This document shows positions 8,626 through 17,632 of a stretch of DNA of 64,000 nt, one piece after another. The notes under the pieces are model-generated. The model searched no databases and was not told where the DNA came from. It saw only the letters and a program-made list of their open reading frames with translations. Source of the stretch: Pseudomonadales bacterium (GTDB lineage: Bacteria > Pseudomonadota > Gammaproteobacteria > Pseudomonadales > Azotimanducaceae). How positions within the stretch are numbered: position 1 is the first letter of the stretch; each line of letters opens with the position of its first letter. Where the stretch lies: contig JANQPF010000009.1 in the NCBI GenBank assembly GCA_028285415.1, positions 1 through 64,000 of the forward strand, given 5' to 3'. Made by a program: the position numbers and the translations under genes.

Positions 8626-9486
8626 ATGCAACGCCTGCAAAGCGCCCTCCTGAATACCCTGGCCCGGCTCCCGCTCGGGACGCTGCACGCGCTGGCTCTG
8701 GCGGGTTCGTTCGTCGCGGATCGCATCCTGCACTGGCGCCGGAAGCTGATCACCGCCAACCTGGAACGCGCGTTCCCTGAACGTTCTGCTGCGCAACGCG
8801 TGCAGATCCGCCGCGACCACTATCAGGTGCTGTTCGATACCGCGCTGGAGACGCTCAAGGCACGGAATCTACCCCGCGAGGACCTGCTCGAAAGGGTGAG
8901 CTTCGTCAACATGGATGTGCTGGAACAGCTCGAGGGTCAGCCGTTCCTGCTGGTTGGCGGTCACCAGGGTAACTGGGAGTGGCAGATGCTCGCGCTGTCC
9001 GCCACAAGCAACATCCCGCTGGAGGCGGTGTTCGCGCCCCTGCCCACCCCGGCAACCGAAGCCTATCTGACCGCCGCGCGGACGCGCTTTGGCATGACGT
9101 TGATTCCACAGGAGCACACGCTGCGTGAGCTCGGCAGACGCCTGCGACAGCCCCGCGCCGTCATCATGCTGGCGGATCAGAATCCGCGGCGGGACGCCGA
9201 GCGCTACTGGATCAGCTTCTTGGGGCAGGATACGGCTTTCGGCACGGGGCTCGACAAAGTTGCGCGCCTTACACGTTATCCGGTGGTATTTTTCCATGGG
9301 GTGCGCATCGCGCGCGGTTGCTATCAGGTCCATTTCGAGTTGCTGACCGAACCGCCGTATGACAAGCAGGGAGACGCAGTCACCAATGCTTACGCAGCAG
9401 CGCTGGAACGGACAATTCAAGCTCATCCGGAAGACTGGCTCTGGTCATACGATCGCTGGCGCCATCCGAAGTCGCTTTACGACTGA
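8626..9486 (+). CDS. LpxL/HtrB-like lysophospholipid acyltransferase
   Basis: The 286-residue protein is of the bacterial lipid A acyltransferase family, which transfers an acyl chain from acyl-ACP to a lipid acceptor at the inner membrane. The H-x4-E catalytic motif is HQGNWE (about residue 110), preceded by the hydrophobic segment FLLVGG. An N-terminal segment with LHALALAGSFVADRIL may anchor it. RPxWWxxR-like elements end the family; here the end is WLWSYDRWRHP. Length is slightly under the ~300 of LpxL. The gene ends inside the 3' end of the convergent FAAL gene (10-base overlap). Because the neighbour carries an acyl carrier domain, a dedicated lipid substrate rather than lipid A is possible. 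Confidence 0.85.
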   Translation: MQRLQSALLNTLARLPLGTLHALALAGSFVADRILHWRRKLITANLERAFPERSAAQRVQIRRDHYQVLFDTALETLKARNLPREDLLERVSFVNMDVLEQLEGQPFLLVGGHQGNWEWQMLALSATSNIPLEAVFAPLPTPATEAYLTAARTRFGMTLIPQEHTLRELGRRLRQPRAVIMLADQNPRRDAERYWISFLGQDTAFGTGLDKVARLTRYPVVFFHGVRIARGCYQVHFELLTEPPYDKQGDAVTNAYAAALERTIQAHPEDWLWSYDRWRHPKSLYD

Positions 9487-11426
9487 TCGGTTGCACCCAG
9501 CCGGACTTCGAGGACAGCGGCAATCTCGTTGATGGTCTGATGCTCGAGATAGTCGTCGAGCGCAAGGAGATCCGGATAGACGCCGTCCACCGCTTCGCTG
9601 ATCTCCGCCAAAGACAACGACGACACACCCAGATCCAGAAAGTTGTCGTCCACGCCGAGATGGACGTCCGGCAGGACCGCGTTGAAGAGTCCGTGCAGCG
9701 CCCGGGCCAGATCACTCTGCGCCAGCCCGCCCGCACGGTCGGGACGCTCTTCAAGGAACGCAACCGCCTCGTCAAACGCGCCACTGCGAAAGTCGTCGAC
9801 CAGCTTGAATCGCCGGATCTTGCCGCTGGTCGTCTTGGGCATCTGCCGGACCGGCAGGACGTAACCGACTTCGAGCTGGCACCGCTCGCCGATGGCACGC
9901 CGGACCGCCTGCACCACAGGGCGAAAGTTCTCCAGATCCTGACGATGAACGACAAACACCGCCAGCTGCTCGCCTTCCCCTTGCATCACGCCGCAGCAGG
10001 TCACCTTGCCGACCTCGAGGCCCGCATCCTCCTGACAGATACGCTCCAGATCGTTGGGGTGGTAGTTCACTCCGTTGACGATGATGGTGTCCTTGGATCG
10101 TCCCAGCACGTAAAGACTACCGTCCACGCAAAAACCCAGATCACCCGTGTCGAACCACTCGTCGGCATCACGCTCCCGCCCACGACCATAGTATCCCGTC
10201 GTTACCATGGCTCCGCGGATGAGGATGCGCCCATAGACGCCATCCCGAAGCGCTTCACCTTGTCCGTCTCCAATCCGAACTTCACACCCTTCGACAGGCG
10301 CGCCAACGCAAACTACCTCAGCACCACCTGCACGTTCGTCTGTCAGCGCTACCTGCTCGCCGACCAGCAGGCGCTCTCGCTCGACGTGCAGCGACGCAAC
10401 CGGACTCCCCGGCGGCGTCATGGTCACGCACACGCAGGCCTCCGCCAGACCATATGCCGGTCGAATGGCGGTAGGCGACAGGCCATGCCCACCCAGCGCT
10501 TTGGTAAAGGCGTCGCACACCTGGCGTGATATCGGCTCACCGCCATTGAAGATGATCCGCACACGGCTGAGGTCCAGATCCTTCTCATCCGCCTTGGCAA
10601 AAGACTTCAGGTAGTGGTCGTATCCGAAGTTGGGAGAACAGAGCACGCTTGCACCAACGGCGCTTGCCTGCTGCAGCCAGGACAGCGGCCGCCGCGCAAA
10701 TCTGGCCGGCGGCATCAGATACTGCTCGACACCAAGCACAATCGGCAGCAGATGAAACATGACCATGCCAAGATCATGCGTCAGCGGCACCCAGCTGAGG
10801 TGGCTGTCGTGCTCAGTCATCTGACCACGTTCGATGATGGCGTGGATGTCTGCGAGGAGCGCCGCGTGGGTGAGCACAACCCCTTTCGGGGTGCCGGTGG
10901 AGCCCGAGGAAAATTGCAGCGCGGCGGTGGCGTCCGGAGAGCAGCTGATAGGTGAGCCCAATGGTCCATCAGCCGCCAGCTGGGAGATGTTGATCTCGGT
11001 TGCGAAGGCGCTTTCGTAGGCCGCATACACGCCTTTGCGCCGGGCATATTCCCAGAGCCGTTCCGGATTACGCCCTTGTGTGATCAGGATGGGATCATCG
11101 AGCTGATCCAGCACGTTGAGCGTTTTCAGCTGGTGTTCATCCGTGCCGCCGACCGCCAGCGGAATCGCCACGAAGCCACCCAGCTGACATGCCCAGAACG
11201 CATCCACCAGCTGCGGGTTACCATCGAGCAGAAGGACCACGTTGGCATCGGATTCGAGGCCGCGGCGCTGAAACTCACCGAGCAGTCTGCGCGCGCGGTG
11301 CATGACGGCCTGATAAGTGAGCCGCAGCGGCTCACTCTCTCCTTCGAGATACGTAATGCCGCGGTCCAGCCGCGCGCTCGCCGCCAGCGCATCTGCGAGC
11401 GTCTCCGCGCTCGTCACTCGGCTCAT
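9477..11426 (-). CDS. Fatty-acyl-AMP ligase fused to an acyl carrier domain
   Basis: The 649-residue protein has an adenylation domain with the P-loop FSSGSTGTPKGVVLTH (about 175-190), the FAAL-like WVPLTHDLGMV, AYGLAEACV, DTGDLGF and RSKDTIIVNGVNYHPNDLE. A carrier domain follows with DLGVSSLSL, whose second Ser is the predicted phosphopantetheine site. FAAL enzymes activate fatty acids as acyl-AMP and load them onto carriers instead of CoA, so this protein may load itself. The ATG at 11426 overlaps the stop of the flavoprotein gene (ATGA), which marks coupled expression. A role in making a modified lipid or polyketide is inferred; no ketosynthase is in the window. Confidence 0.9.
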   Translation of the reverse strand: MSRVTSAETLADALAASARLDRGITYLEGESEPLRLTYQAVMHRARRLLGEFQRRGLESDANVVLLLDGNPQLVDAFWACQLGGFVAIPLAVGGTDEHQLKTLNVLDQLDDPILITQGRNPERLWEYARRKGVYAAYESAFATEINISQLAADGPLGSPISCSPDATAALQFSSGSTGTPKGVVLTHAALLADIHAIIERGQMTEHDSHLSWVPLTHDLGMVMFHLLPIVLGVEQYLMPPARFARRPLSWLQQASAVGASVLCSPNFGYDHYLKSFAKADEKDLDLSRVRIIFNGGEPISRQVCDAFTKALGGHGLSPTAIRPAYGLAEACVCVTMTPPGSPVASLHVERERLLVGEQVALTDERAGGAEVVCVGAPVEGCEVRIGDGQGEALRDGVYGRILIRGAMVTTGYYGRGRERDADEWFDTGDLGFCVDGSLYVLGRSKDTIIVNGVNYHPNDLERICQEDAGLEVGKVTCCGVMQGEGEQLAVFVVHRQDLENFRPVVQAVRRAIGERCQLEVGYVLPVRQMPKTTSGKIRRFKLVDDFRSGAFDEAVAFLEERPDRAGGLAQSDLARALHGLFNAVLPDVHLGVDDNFLDLGVSSLSLAEISEAVDGVYPDLLALDDYLEHQTINEIAAVLEVRLGATDQS

Positions 11427-12805
11427 TCGTTGAGCGCTCTGGCGAATCCAGCGGCTGCTTCGCCCGCAACCTTGCCGAAGACGATACACGGGCCAAAAGA
11501 ACCGCCGCCGCCAATGTAGCGATCGCCGTGCAGGTTGCCCACGGTCTCACCGGCGGCATACAGCCCTGCGATCGGTCGCTCATCGCCGCCCAGGACCCGG
11601 GTGTCGGCATCGATGCGCAACCCGGTACCGGTCCAACAGACTATCGCAGGACGCACTTCCACACCGTAAAACGGCGGCTCAACGATGCTGGACAACGGAC
11701 CCGGCTTGAAAAAAGCGGTGTCGTCACCGGCGGCCGCGTCTGTGTTGTAGCGGCTGACCGTCCCCGTCAGTGCGCGCGCGTTCACCTTCATCTGCCGGGC
11801 CAGCGCATCGAGCGTCTCCGCCCGCATGATACGGCCGGCCTCTGCCTGCCGTTCGAGCACCTCATCCACCCAGTACGCCTGAGAAAAGGGATTGGGTTTT
11901 GCCTCACGCCGCGCCGCCTCGTCGAAGATCGCAAATGCCCTTCCGCCTTCACGCTGAATCAAGCCACCCAGTACCGTGTAGGGCGCCGATTCATTGGCAA
12001 ACCGGCGGCCTTCAACGTTGACGAGAATGAGCCATCCGGGAAGCAGGACCTCGAGATCCCGGCTGAAGCCCGGCGTCACCAGCAAAAGGCCGCGATCATG
12101 GCCGGCAATTGTGGCCCCTGCCGCCTCGCCCAGAGCAATCCCATCCCCCTGCGCACCCTCAGCGCCGATGTACCAGCGCCAGTCGCCGGCGCCGGCGGCC
12201 TGCGGATAGAATCGTTCGATCATCTCTTCATTGGCGCCAAAGCCGCCGGTTGCGAGGATGACCGCAGCTGCCGTTGCGGTGTCATCACCGATGCGTATCC
12301 CGGCAACTCGTCCATCACTTTCGACGATGAGACCAGTCACTCGCGCATCGAGGACCGCATCCACACCGCGATGGCAGCGATGCCCATCCAGCACGTTGAC
12401 CACCTCTTCACCGGCGCCTTCAGGCTGGTGGCCACGCGGTGTGGAACCGACTCCCGAGACGTACACGCCTTCCTTCGGAAAGCGAACGCCGAGCCCGAGC
12501 AACCATTCGAAGGTCGGCGCGCTGAGATCACAGTAGCGACGCACCACTGCCGGATCGACCAGCCACTGGTTGAGGGTCATGTAGTGTTCGAACATGGCGT
12601 CTGCGCTATCGCCGGACACGCCTGCCGCTTCCTGTACGGACGTGCCGGCGGCATAGAAATGCCCGCCGCTCAATCGCGAGGACCCGCCAATCTGTTTCTG
12701 GCCCTCTACGAGCAGCACCGACGCCCCCTCGTCCGCCGCCGCAACTGCGGCAGCGAGACCGGCCACACCCGCGCCGACGACAATCACGTCGTAGTCACGC
12801 GCCAT
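11423..12805 (-). CDS. FAD-dependent oxidoreductase, fumarate reductase/3-ketosteroid dehydrogenase-like
   Basis: The 460-residue flavoprotein has the dinucleotide fold VIVVGAGVAGLAAAVAAADEG at the N-terminus, a second FAD-contact stretch GGSSRLSGGHFY, AAVILATGGFGANEEM in the middle and GLYAAGETVGNLHG plus RYIGGGGSFGPCIVFG at the C-terminus, all typical of the FAD_binding_2 family. This family covers fumarate reductases, urocanate reductase and ketosteroid delta-dehydrogenases. No signal peptide is present. It is the first gene of a two-gene unit with the FAAL (ATGA overlap), so its substrate may be an acyl or lipid intermediate, or a steroid-like molecule. Exact reaction unknown. Confidence 0.88.
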   Translation of the reverse strand: MARDYDVIVVGAGVAGLAAAVAAADEGASVLLVEGQKQIGGSSRLSGGHFYAAGTSVQEAAGVSGDSADAMFEHYMTLNQWLVDPAVVRRYCDLSAPTFEWLLGLGVRFPKEGVYVSGVGSTPRGHQPEGAGEEVVNVLDGHRCHRGVDAVLDARVTGLIVESDGRVAGIRIGDDTATAAAVILATGGFGANEEMIERFYPQAAGAGDWRWYIGAEGAQGDGIALGEAAGATIAGHDRGLLLVTPGFSRDLEVLLPGWLILVNVEGRRFANESAPYTVLGGLIQREGGRAFAIFDEAARREAKPNPFSQAYWVDEVLERQAEAGRIMRAETLDALARQMKVNARALTGTVSRYNTDAAAGDDTAFFKPGPLSSIVEPPFYGVEVRPAIVCWTGTGLRIDADTRVLGGDERPIAGLYAAGETVGNLHGDRYIGGGGSFGPCIVFGKVAGEAAAGFARALNE

Positions 12806-12993
12806 CTTGGCAGCTTGTCAGATCAGTCCTCATTGCTGGTAGTTACGCAAAGGTAAACCGTTCCCGTCAAGTGCGGCGCCAGCAGGCAGAATCGAAATCG
12901 CCGGCGCCACCTAAGTACAAACCGCTATCGCTGCCGGTGGCTTCTGCCGTTTCGATTGCCCATCATATGGACAGACTAGAGGGGAAGTTCACC

Positions 12994-14916
12994 ATGCGTA
13001 CCATCCTGATGGCAGGCGTCATCGCACTGCTGGCCGCCTGTTCACAAGAACCTCCGTTGGGAGACGTCCCAGCGGGGGTTGTGACCGACTGGCCGGCGTA
13101 TGGGGCGACATCCGGGGGCACACACTTCAGCGCCGCAAATCAAATTACGCCCGAGAACGTTCACCATCTGGAGGAGGTCTGGCAGCACCGCTCTGGAGAT
13201 TACCGAGAGGCCAGCCGCGAGCCCTTTCTGAGCAAAAGCTCCCTGCAGGTCACACCCATCATGTTGAACGAGCGAATCTACTACTGCTCACCGTTCAACA
13301 AGGTGTTTGGGCTCGACGCCGCGACGGGCGAGGAGCTCTGGAAGTTCGATCCGCAGGTCGATGCGACCAGCGAGCCGGTATTGCCCAACTGCCGCGGCGT
13401 CAGCAGCTGGCAATCCGGGGCGGAAGGATTCTGCGAGCATCGCATCATCGTCGGCACGCTGGACGCGCGGCTTGTTGCGGTGGATGCCGAAAGCGGCAGG
13501 CGATGTCCTGAGTTCGGCGACAACGGAGAGGTAGACGTCACCCACGGCCTCTCGGCACATGGGCCGCACGAATACGGCATCACCTCACCACCGGCCATCC
13601 TCGGGGACAAGATCATTACGGGAGCCATGGTGCTCGACAACGTCCGTGTTGGCGTGCCGAGCGGCGTGGTGCGTGCGTATCACGCACGCACCGGCGAATT
13701 CCTGTGGGCCTGGAACCCCGTCAAACCCGGCAGCCGCACGCACAACGAAGACGGCACGTTTCTCAGCGGTACCACCAACGTCTGGTCGATCATCGCCGCA
13801 GACCCGCAACGTAATATGGTCTTCGTCCCTACGGGCAACACGTCCCCGGATTACTTCGGCGGCCATCGTGGCGATCTGGACTTTTACTCGAGCTCGGTGG
13901 TTGCTCTGCACGGCGATACCGGAGAAGTTGCATGGCACTACCAGATGGTGCACCACGACGTATGGGACTACGACACACCGGCACAGCCGAACCTCGTCGA
14001 CATCACGGTGGACGGTGAGGTGGTACCCGCCGTTGTCCAGGTCACGAAGATGGGGCTGACCTTTGCGCTGCACCGCGATACCGGCGAACCGCTGTGGCCG
14101 GTGGAGGAAAAACCCGTACCCCAGGGCGGCGCACCGGATGAGTACCTGTCAGCTACGCAGCCGTTCCCTACCCACATACCGCACATGATTGCCGAGCCAA
14201 TCACGCCGGAAGATGCCTGGGGCCTCACGTTCTGGGACGAAGGCGCATGTCGTGAGCAGTTCGAAGCCATGGCTAACGAAGGGTTTTACACGCCGCCCTC
14301 AACGCAGGGCTCCATCAACTATCCCAGCAACGGCGGCGGCAACAACTGGGGCTCACCTGCCATTCACCCGGAAAAACGCATTATGGTCGCCTACACGATT
14401 CGCGTGCCCGGTTCGACCCGTTTGATACCGCGGGAAGAATGCGAGGCCAGCGGGCGGCGTCCCAATCAAGAAGGTACTCCCTATTGCGTTGATACCGGCT
14501 TTGTCATGTCTCCCCTCGGGGTCCCCTGCAGCCCGCCGCCCTGGGGGACGCTGGACGCGGTCGATCTGGAGGCGGGCAAACTCCTATGGTCACGGCCCAT
14601 GGGTACAACCCGCAACATGGCGCCTTTCCCGTTCTGGTGGATAGAGGGTATTCCCGGCTTCGGCGGCCCGATGATGACGGCTTCGGGCCTGGTGTTTTCC
14701 GGCATTTCGGGTGAAAACGCGTTCCGCGCGTTTGATCTCGAAGACGGCAGTGAGCTCTGGAAGGTTGATCTGCCCACTTCCGCGGTTGCGGTGCCGATGA
14801 CATACCAGCTGGAATCCACTGGACGGCAGTACGTTGTCGTCGCCGCCGGTGGGCACTGGGGTGATACCAGCCCGGCCGGTGACTACATTTTCGCCTATGC
14901 ACTGCCCGAGAAGTAG
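12994..14916 (+). CDS. PQQ-dependent dehydrogenase lipoprotein (glucose/quinate/shikimate type)
   Basis: The 640-residue product is a quinoprotein beta-propeller. The start at 12994 is preceded by GAGGGGAAG and gives a lipoprotein signal with lipobox LLAAC. PQQ_enzyme repeats are visible as GLDAATGEELWKFD, ATGEFLWAW-like and LHGDTGEVAWHYQ units with the W-docking pattern, and NNWGSPAIHP matches the region that follows the PQQ/Ca site in the Gcd/QuiA group. Unlike membrane glucose dehydrogenase it has no five-helix N-terminal anchor; the lipid tail would replace it. It probably oxidises a sugar or cyclitol alcohol in the periplasm. The PhyH gene starts 9 bases after its stop. Confidence 0.9.
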   Translation: MRTILMAGVIALLAACSQEPPLGDVPAGVVTDWPAYGATSGGTHFSAANQITPENVHHLEEVWQHRSGDYREASREPFLSKSSLQVTPIMLNERIYYCSPFNKVFGLDAATGEELWKFDPQVDATSEPVLPNCRGVSSWQSGAEGFCEHRIIVGTLDARLVAVDAESGRRCPEFGDNGEVDVTHGLSAHGPHEYGITSPPAILGDKIITGAMVLDNVRVGVPSGVVRAYHARTGEFLWAWNPVKPGSRTHNEDGTFLSGTTNVWSIIAADPQRNMVFVPTGNTSPDYFGGHRGDLDFYSSSVVALHGDTGEVAWHYQMVHHDVWDYDTPAQPNLVDITVDGEVVPAVVQVTKMGLTFALHRDTGEPLWPVEEKPVPQGGAPDEYLSATQPFPTHIPHMIAEPITPEDAWGLTFWDEGACREQFEAMANEGFYTPPSTQGSINYPSNGGGNNWGSPAIHPEKRIMVAYTIRVPGSTRLIPREECEASGRRPNQEGTPYCVDTGFVMSPLGVPCSPPPWGTLDAVDLEAGKLLWSRPMGTTRNMAPFPFWWIEGIPGFGGPMMTASGLVFSGISGENAFRAFDLEDGSELWKVDLPTSAVAVPMTYQLESTGRQYVVVAAGGHWGDTSPAGDYIFAYALPEK

Positions 14917-14925
14917 CTGATAAGC

Positions 14926-15699
14926 ATGCAGACGCTAAGCCAGAAACTGCGGGGGAGCGACGCACCGGGGTTTGCGCTTTTTCCTTCGTTTGCAAGTGAC
15001 GACGTGACCCGGGTAATGCTCGACGATGTCATCAGCCTGTGTCGAGCCGCCGCTGACGGCGAGCCCGTCGATGGCGCATTGGTCATGCCGGAAGCTCAGG
15101 CTGGCATGCAGGGCAAGCTGCCGGAAGAGCGCATATCCAAGGTATTCAAACTGCATCGCAGAGCGCCGTTTCAAGCGTTTCTAAGCGACCCGCGGGTGGC
15201 TGAACTCATCACGGAAGCCATCGGTCCCGACGTCGACTGTTTTCTTTCGCAGTTCATTTTCAAAAACCCGGGCGCGTGGGGGCAGCCCTGGCATCAGGAC
15301 AGCTACTACTTCGCGTTCACACCAGCCCGACCCGTCGTTGCGCTCTGGTTGGCGATCACCGAGGCAACGCTCGAGAACGGTTGCCTGCACATCCTCCCCG
15401 GCTCCCAGACGGAACCCATCCATGAGCACATTCCTGATCAGCGCCCCAATGCGAACGTCGGGTACGTGGAGATCGTCGACCACAACATGGAAAAGAGCGA
15501 ACCGTGCCTGCTGCAGGCTGGCGACCTCATGCTCTTTGACAGTCATCTGATGCACCGTTCGACGGACAACAAATCAAGCGGCATACGCGCCGCCATGGTG
15601 TTTCACTTCGCAACCGCCGGAACCGATGATCAAACGCGCGAAACCAGCCCGGTCAACGACTGGATGGAATTCCTGCGTGACGGTCGAATTGTGCTATGA
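14926..15699 (+). CDS. Phytanoyl-CoA dioxygenase (PhyH) family protein
   Basis: The 257-residue protein belongs to the non-heme Fe(II)/2-oxoglutarate oxygenases of the PhyH family. The iron ligands are visible as the H-x-D pair in WHQDSYYF (about residue 125) and the distal His in LMHRSTDNKSSGIR (about 207), whose Arg should bind 2-oxoglutarate. ENGCLHILPGSQ is the usual family strand. It likely hydroxylates a small organic or acyl substrate in the cytosol. It follows the PQQ dehydrogenase gene by 9 bases and converges with the P450 gene, leaving only 2 bases between stops. Confidence 0.9.
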   Translation: MQTLSQKLRGSDAPGFALFPSFASDDVTRVMLDDVISLCRAAADGEPVDGALVMPEAQAGMQGKLPEERISKVFKLHRRAPFQAFLSDPRVAELITEAIGPDVDCFLSQFIFKNPGAWGQPWHQDSYYFAFTPARPVVALWLAITEATLENGCLHILPGSQTEPIHEHIPDQRPNANVGYVEIVDHNMEKSEPCLLQAGDLMLFDSHLMHRSTDNKSSGIRAAMVFHFATAGTDDQTRETSPVNDWMEFLRDGRIVL

Positions 15700-15701
15700 C
15701 G

Positions 15702-16994
15702 TCAGTCCCACGCCACGTAGAGTGCTCTGGGACCACGAAACGTCATGTTCGGTGAAAACGCCAGCGACTGATCGTCCACCAGGTGGATACCCGGCAGGCG
15801 TCGGGTCAGCGCTTCGATCGCAATCTGCCCTTCCAGGCGCGCCAGGCGCGCGCCCAGGCAGAAGTGGATGCCATGACCAAAAGACACGTGCCGGTTGGCA
15901 TTGTCGCGGTCCACATCGAAAACCTCCGCGTCCGCAAACACCCCCGGGTCGTGATTGGCTGAACCCAGACTGACGAACACCCGTGTACCCTTGGGAATCT
16001 GGATGCCGTGCAGGGACGTGTCCCGGGTTGCTACTCGCCGCCAGCTGGTCTGCGGTGAGTCAAAGCGCAACACCTCTTCCAGCGCGTTGGGAATCAGCGC
16101 GGGATCGTCACAAAGCCGCTGCCACTGCGCTCTGTCCGGCAGAATGTTGAGCAGAGACAGAGCAATGAAGTTGCTGACAATTTCGTGGCCGGCAAACGAC
16201 AGCCCGTAGATGATCGACTCGACCTCTCCGTAGGTCAGTCCCTCTGGAGCTTCTTTGTGCGCGGCGAGCAGCTCCGACGTCAGATCGTCTGCCGGTGTCA
16301 CGTTGCGGGAAGCGACGAACTCGCGGCAGTAACGCCAGTACTTCAGCATGTTCCCCGCAATCTCTACCTGTTCCTCATCGCTTGGTTTCCCCCAGGTGAA
16401 CACCAGGCGGTTGGAGGTCCAATAGATCAACTGCTCGTCATCAGCCTCCGGAAACCCGATGAAACGGAAAATCACCTGTCCCGGCAGCGGATGCGCAAGC
16501 GCGGAGACGAATTCCGCCGGACTGCCCTTGGCGAGCATGCCATCCAGCAGCTTCTCGGTCGTGTCACGTATGTAGGGCTCGAGGATCTTCATGCGCCGAG
16601 CGTTGAAGCCTTCCCGCGTGTATTTGCGAATACGGGTGTGATCCGGCTGCTGACAGTTGGACATCACAGCCTGCGGGTTGTAGTCCGAAGCTGACATGAT
16701 TTCCCGCGCAGCTGTGCAGACCGGAAACACCGGATCCTGAACATTGGCGGATGAAAACACTTCGTGGTTCTTCAGCACCTCAACCACGTTCTCCATCCCC
16801 GTCACCACCAGATAGCCGAGCTGCTCCGAATAGAAGATGGGCGTCTCGGTGCTGAACTTTTCGAGCTGCGGATACGGGTTCATCAGATAGTCATCGTCGA
16901 AGGGTGTGAACTCGGCATCGAAGGGACAGCCACTCGGCTCGGTTGCCGGTGGCACGCTGATCGTGTGGTACGCATCGTGCCGACCTTCACTCAT
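15702..16994 (-). CDS. Cytochrome P450 coupled to an HpaR-type regulator
   Basis: The 430-residue soluble P450 has the heme loop FGHGIHFCLGARLARLEG near residue 380, the K-helix ExxR in EEVLRFD (about 310) and the I-helix AGHEIV near 268. Most P450s carry Thr after the I-helix acid (AGxET); here it is Ile, an unusual change at the proton-delivery site. The start at 16994 overlaps the upstream MarR-family gene by 8 bases, with GGAGAAG as ribosome site, so both genes are one transcript. No ferredoxin or reductase gene is adjacent. Substrate unknown; its regulator suggests an aromatic-acid-linked role. Confidence 0.92.
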   Translation of the reverse strand: MSEGRHDAYHTISVPPATEPSGCPFDAEFTPFDDDYLMNPYPQLEKFSTETPIFYSEQLGYLVVTGMENVVEVLKNHEVFSSANVQDPVFPVCTAAREIMSASDYNPQAVMSNCQQPDHTRIRKYTREGFNARRMKILEPYIRDTTEKLLDGMLAKGSPAEFVSALAHPLPGQVIFRFIGFPEADDEQLIYWTSNRLVFTWGKPSDEEQVEIAGNMLKYWRYCREFVASRNVTPADDLTSELLAAHKEAPEGLTYGEVESIIYGLSFAGHEIVSNFIALSLLNILPDRAQWQRLCDDPALIPNALEEVLRFDSPQTSWRRVATRDTSLHGIQIPKGTRVFVSLGSANHDPGVFADAEVFDVDRDNANRHVSFGHGIHFCLGARLARLEGQIAIEALTRRLPGIHLVDDQSLAFSPNMTFRGPRALYVAWD

Positions 16995-17481
16995 GGTTCT
17001 TCTCCAGTTCGTCCGTCTCGTCGAGCTTCTCCACCAGCTCATTGAGCAGGTCGTACAGGAGTTCCAGCTTGCCGTAGCCGAACTTCTCTGTGATGTAGGC
17101 GTAACGATCGGCGGACTGCGGGGCGATCTTCGCGTACAGGGCGCTGCCCTGCCGGGTGAGATAGATGACGGAACGCCGATTGTCCGAACTCGACTGAGAC
17201 TTCTTGAGAAGCTTGCGCTTTTCGAGATTCGGCACAATGCGCGAGAGGCTCGGCATGAGCAGATAGCACCGCTCTGCAAGCTCGCTGATGTCCAGCCCGT
17301 CCTCTTCGTTGAGCGCGCGGATGACGCGCCACTGTTGAGGCGACAGATTGTGCTCTCGCAGCGCGGGGATGAATTTCTTCATCACCGCTTCTCGCGCCTT
17401 GAGGAGCGCCATCGGGAGTGATCGGTCGAACCCGCGAAGCGGGGTTGGCGGATTTCCTGGCGTTTCTTTGAGCTCAGCCAC
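16987..17481 (-). CDS. hpaR: MarR-family regulator, HpaR-like
   Basis: The 164-residue winged-helix protein resembles HpaR, the repressor of the homoprotocatechuate operon. SLPMALLKAREAVMKKFIPAL, SPQQWRVIRAL (helix before the wing) and the recognition helix LMPSLSRIVPNLEKR follow the family pattern, and the wing is SDNRRSVIYLT. The start is GTG at 17481 with AGGA six bases upstream. It diverges from hpaE and hpaD, the expected targets, and is translationally coupled to the P450 gene. Control is probably release by an aromatic-acid ligand, as known for HpaR. The symbol rests on sequence resemblance and context. Confidence 0.85.
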   Translation of the reverse strand: MAELKETPGNPPTPLRGFDRSLPMALLKAREAVMKKFIPALREHNLSPQQWRVIRALNEEDGLDISELAERCYLLMPSLSRIVPNLEKRKLLKKSQSSSDNRRSVIYLTRQGSALYAKIAPQSADRYAYITEKFGYGKLELLYDLLNELVEKLDETDELEKNHE

Positions 17482-17632
17482 GGCGCTTCCTGACGCAGCG
17501 AAACCACGTGCCGCCGTTCGTATTCATTAATCTGTTATGTATCTGCAGCATGAAAGGTAAAAAAGCGTCGCGAATCATTGGCAATTCTGAACTATTTATT
17601 TAACATGTTATTTATTTGACGTCGAGCAAAAT
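17482..17632. promoter_or_regulatory. Divergent hpaR/hpaE control region
   Basis: This 151-base region is much richer in A/T than its surroundings. It holds the palindrome TAACATGTTA at 17601-17610, flanked on both sides by TTATTT, only 22 bases upstream of the hpaE start. Such a site is well placed for the divergently encoded MarR-type repressor. No second copy of the palindrome was found near the hpaR start. Confidence 0.5.

Noticed and set aside
12890-12960. AATCGAAA/TTTCGATT inverted repeat upstream of the PQQ gene
   Set aside because: Only eight bases with a wide gap and no matching second site; too weak to call an operator.
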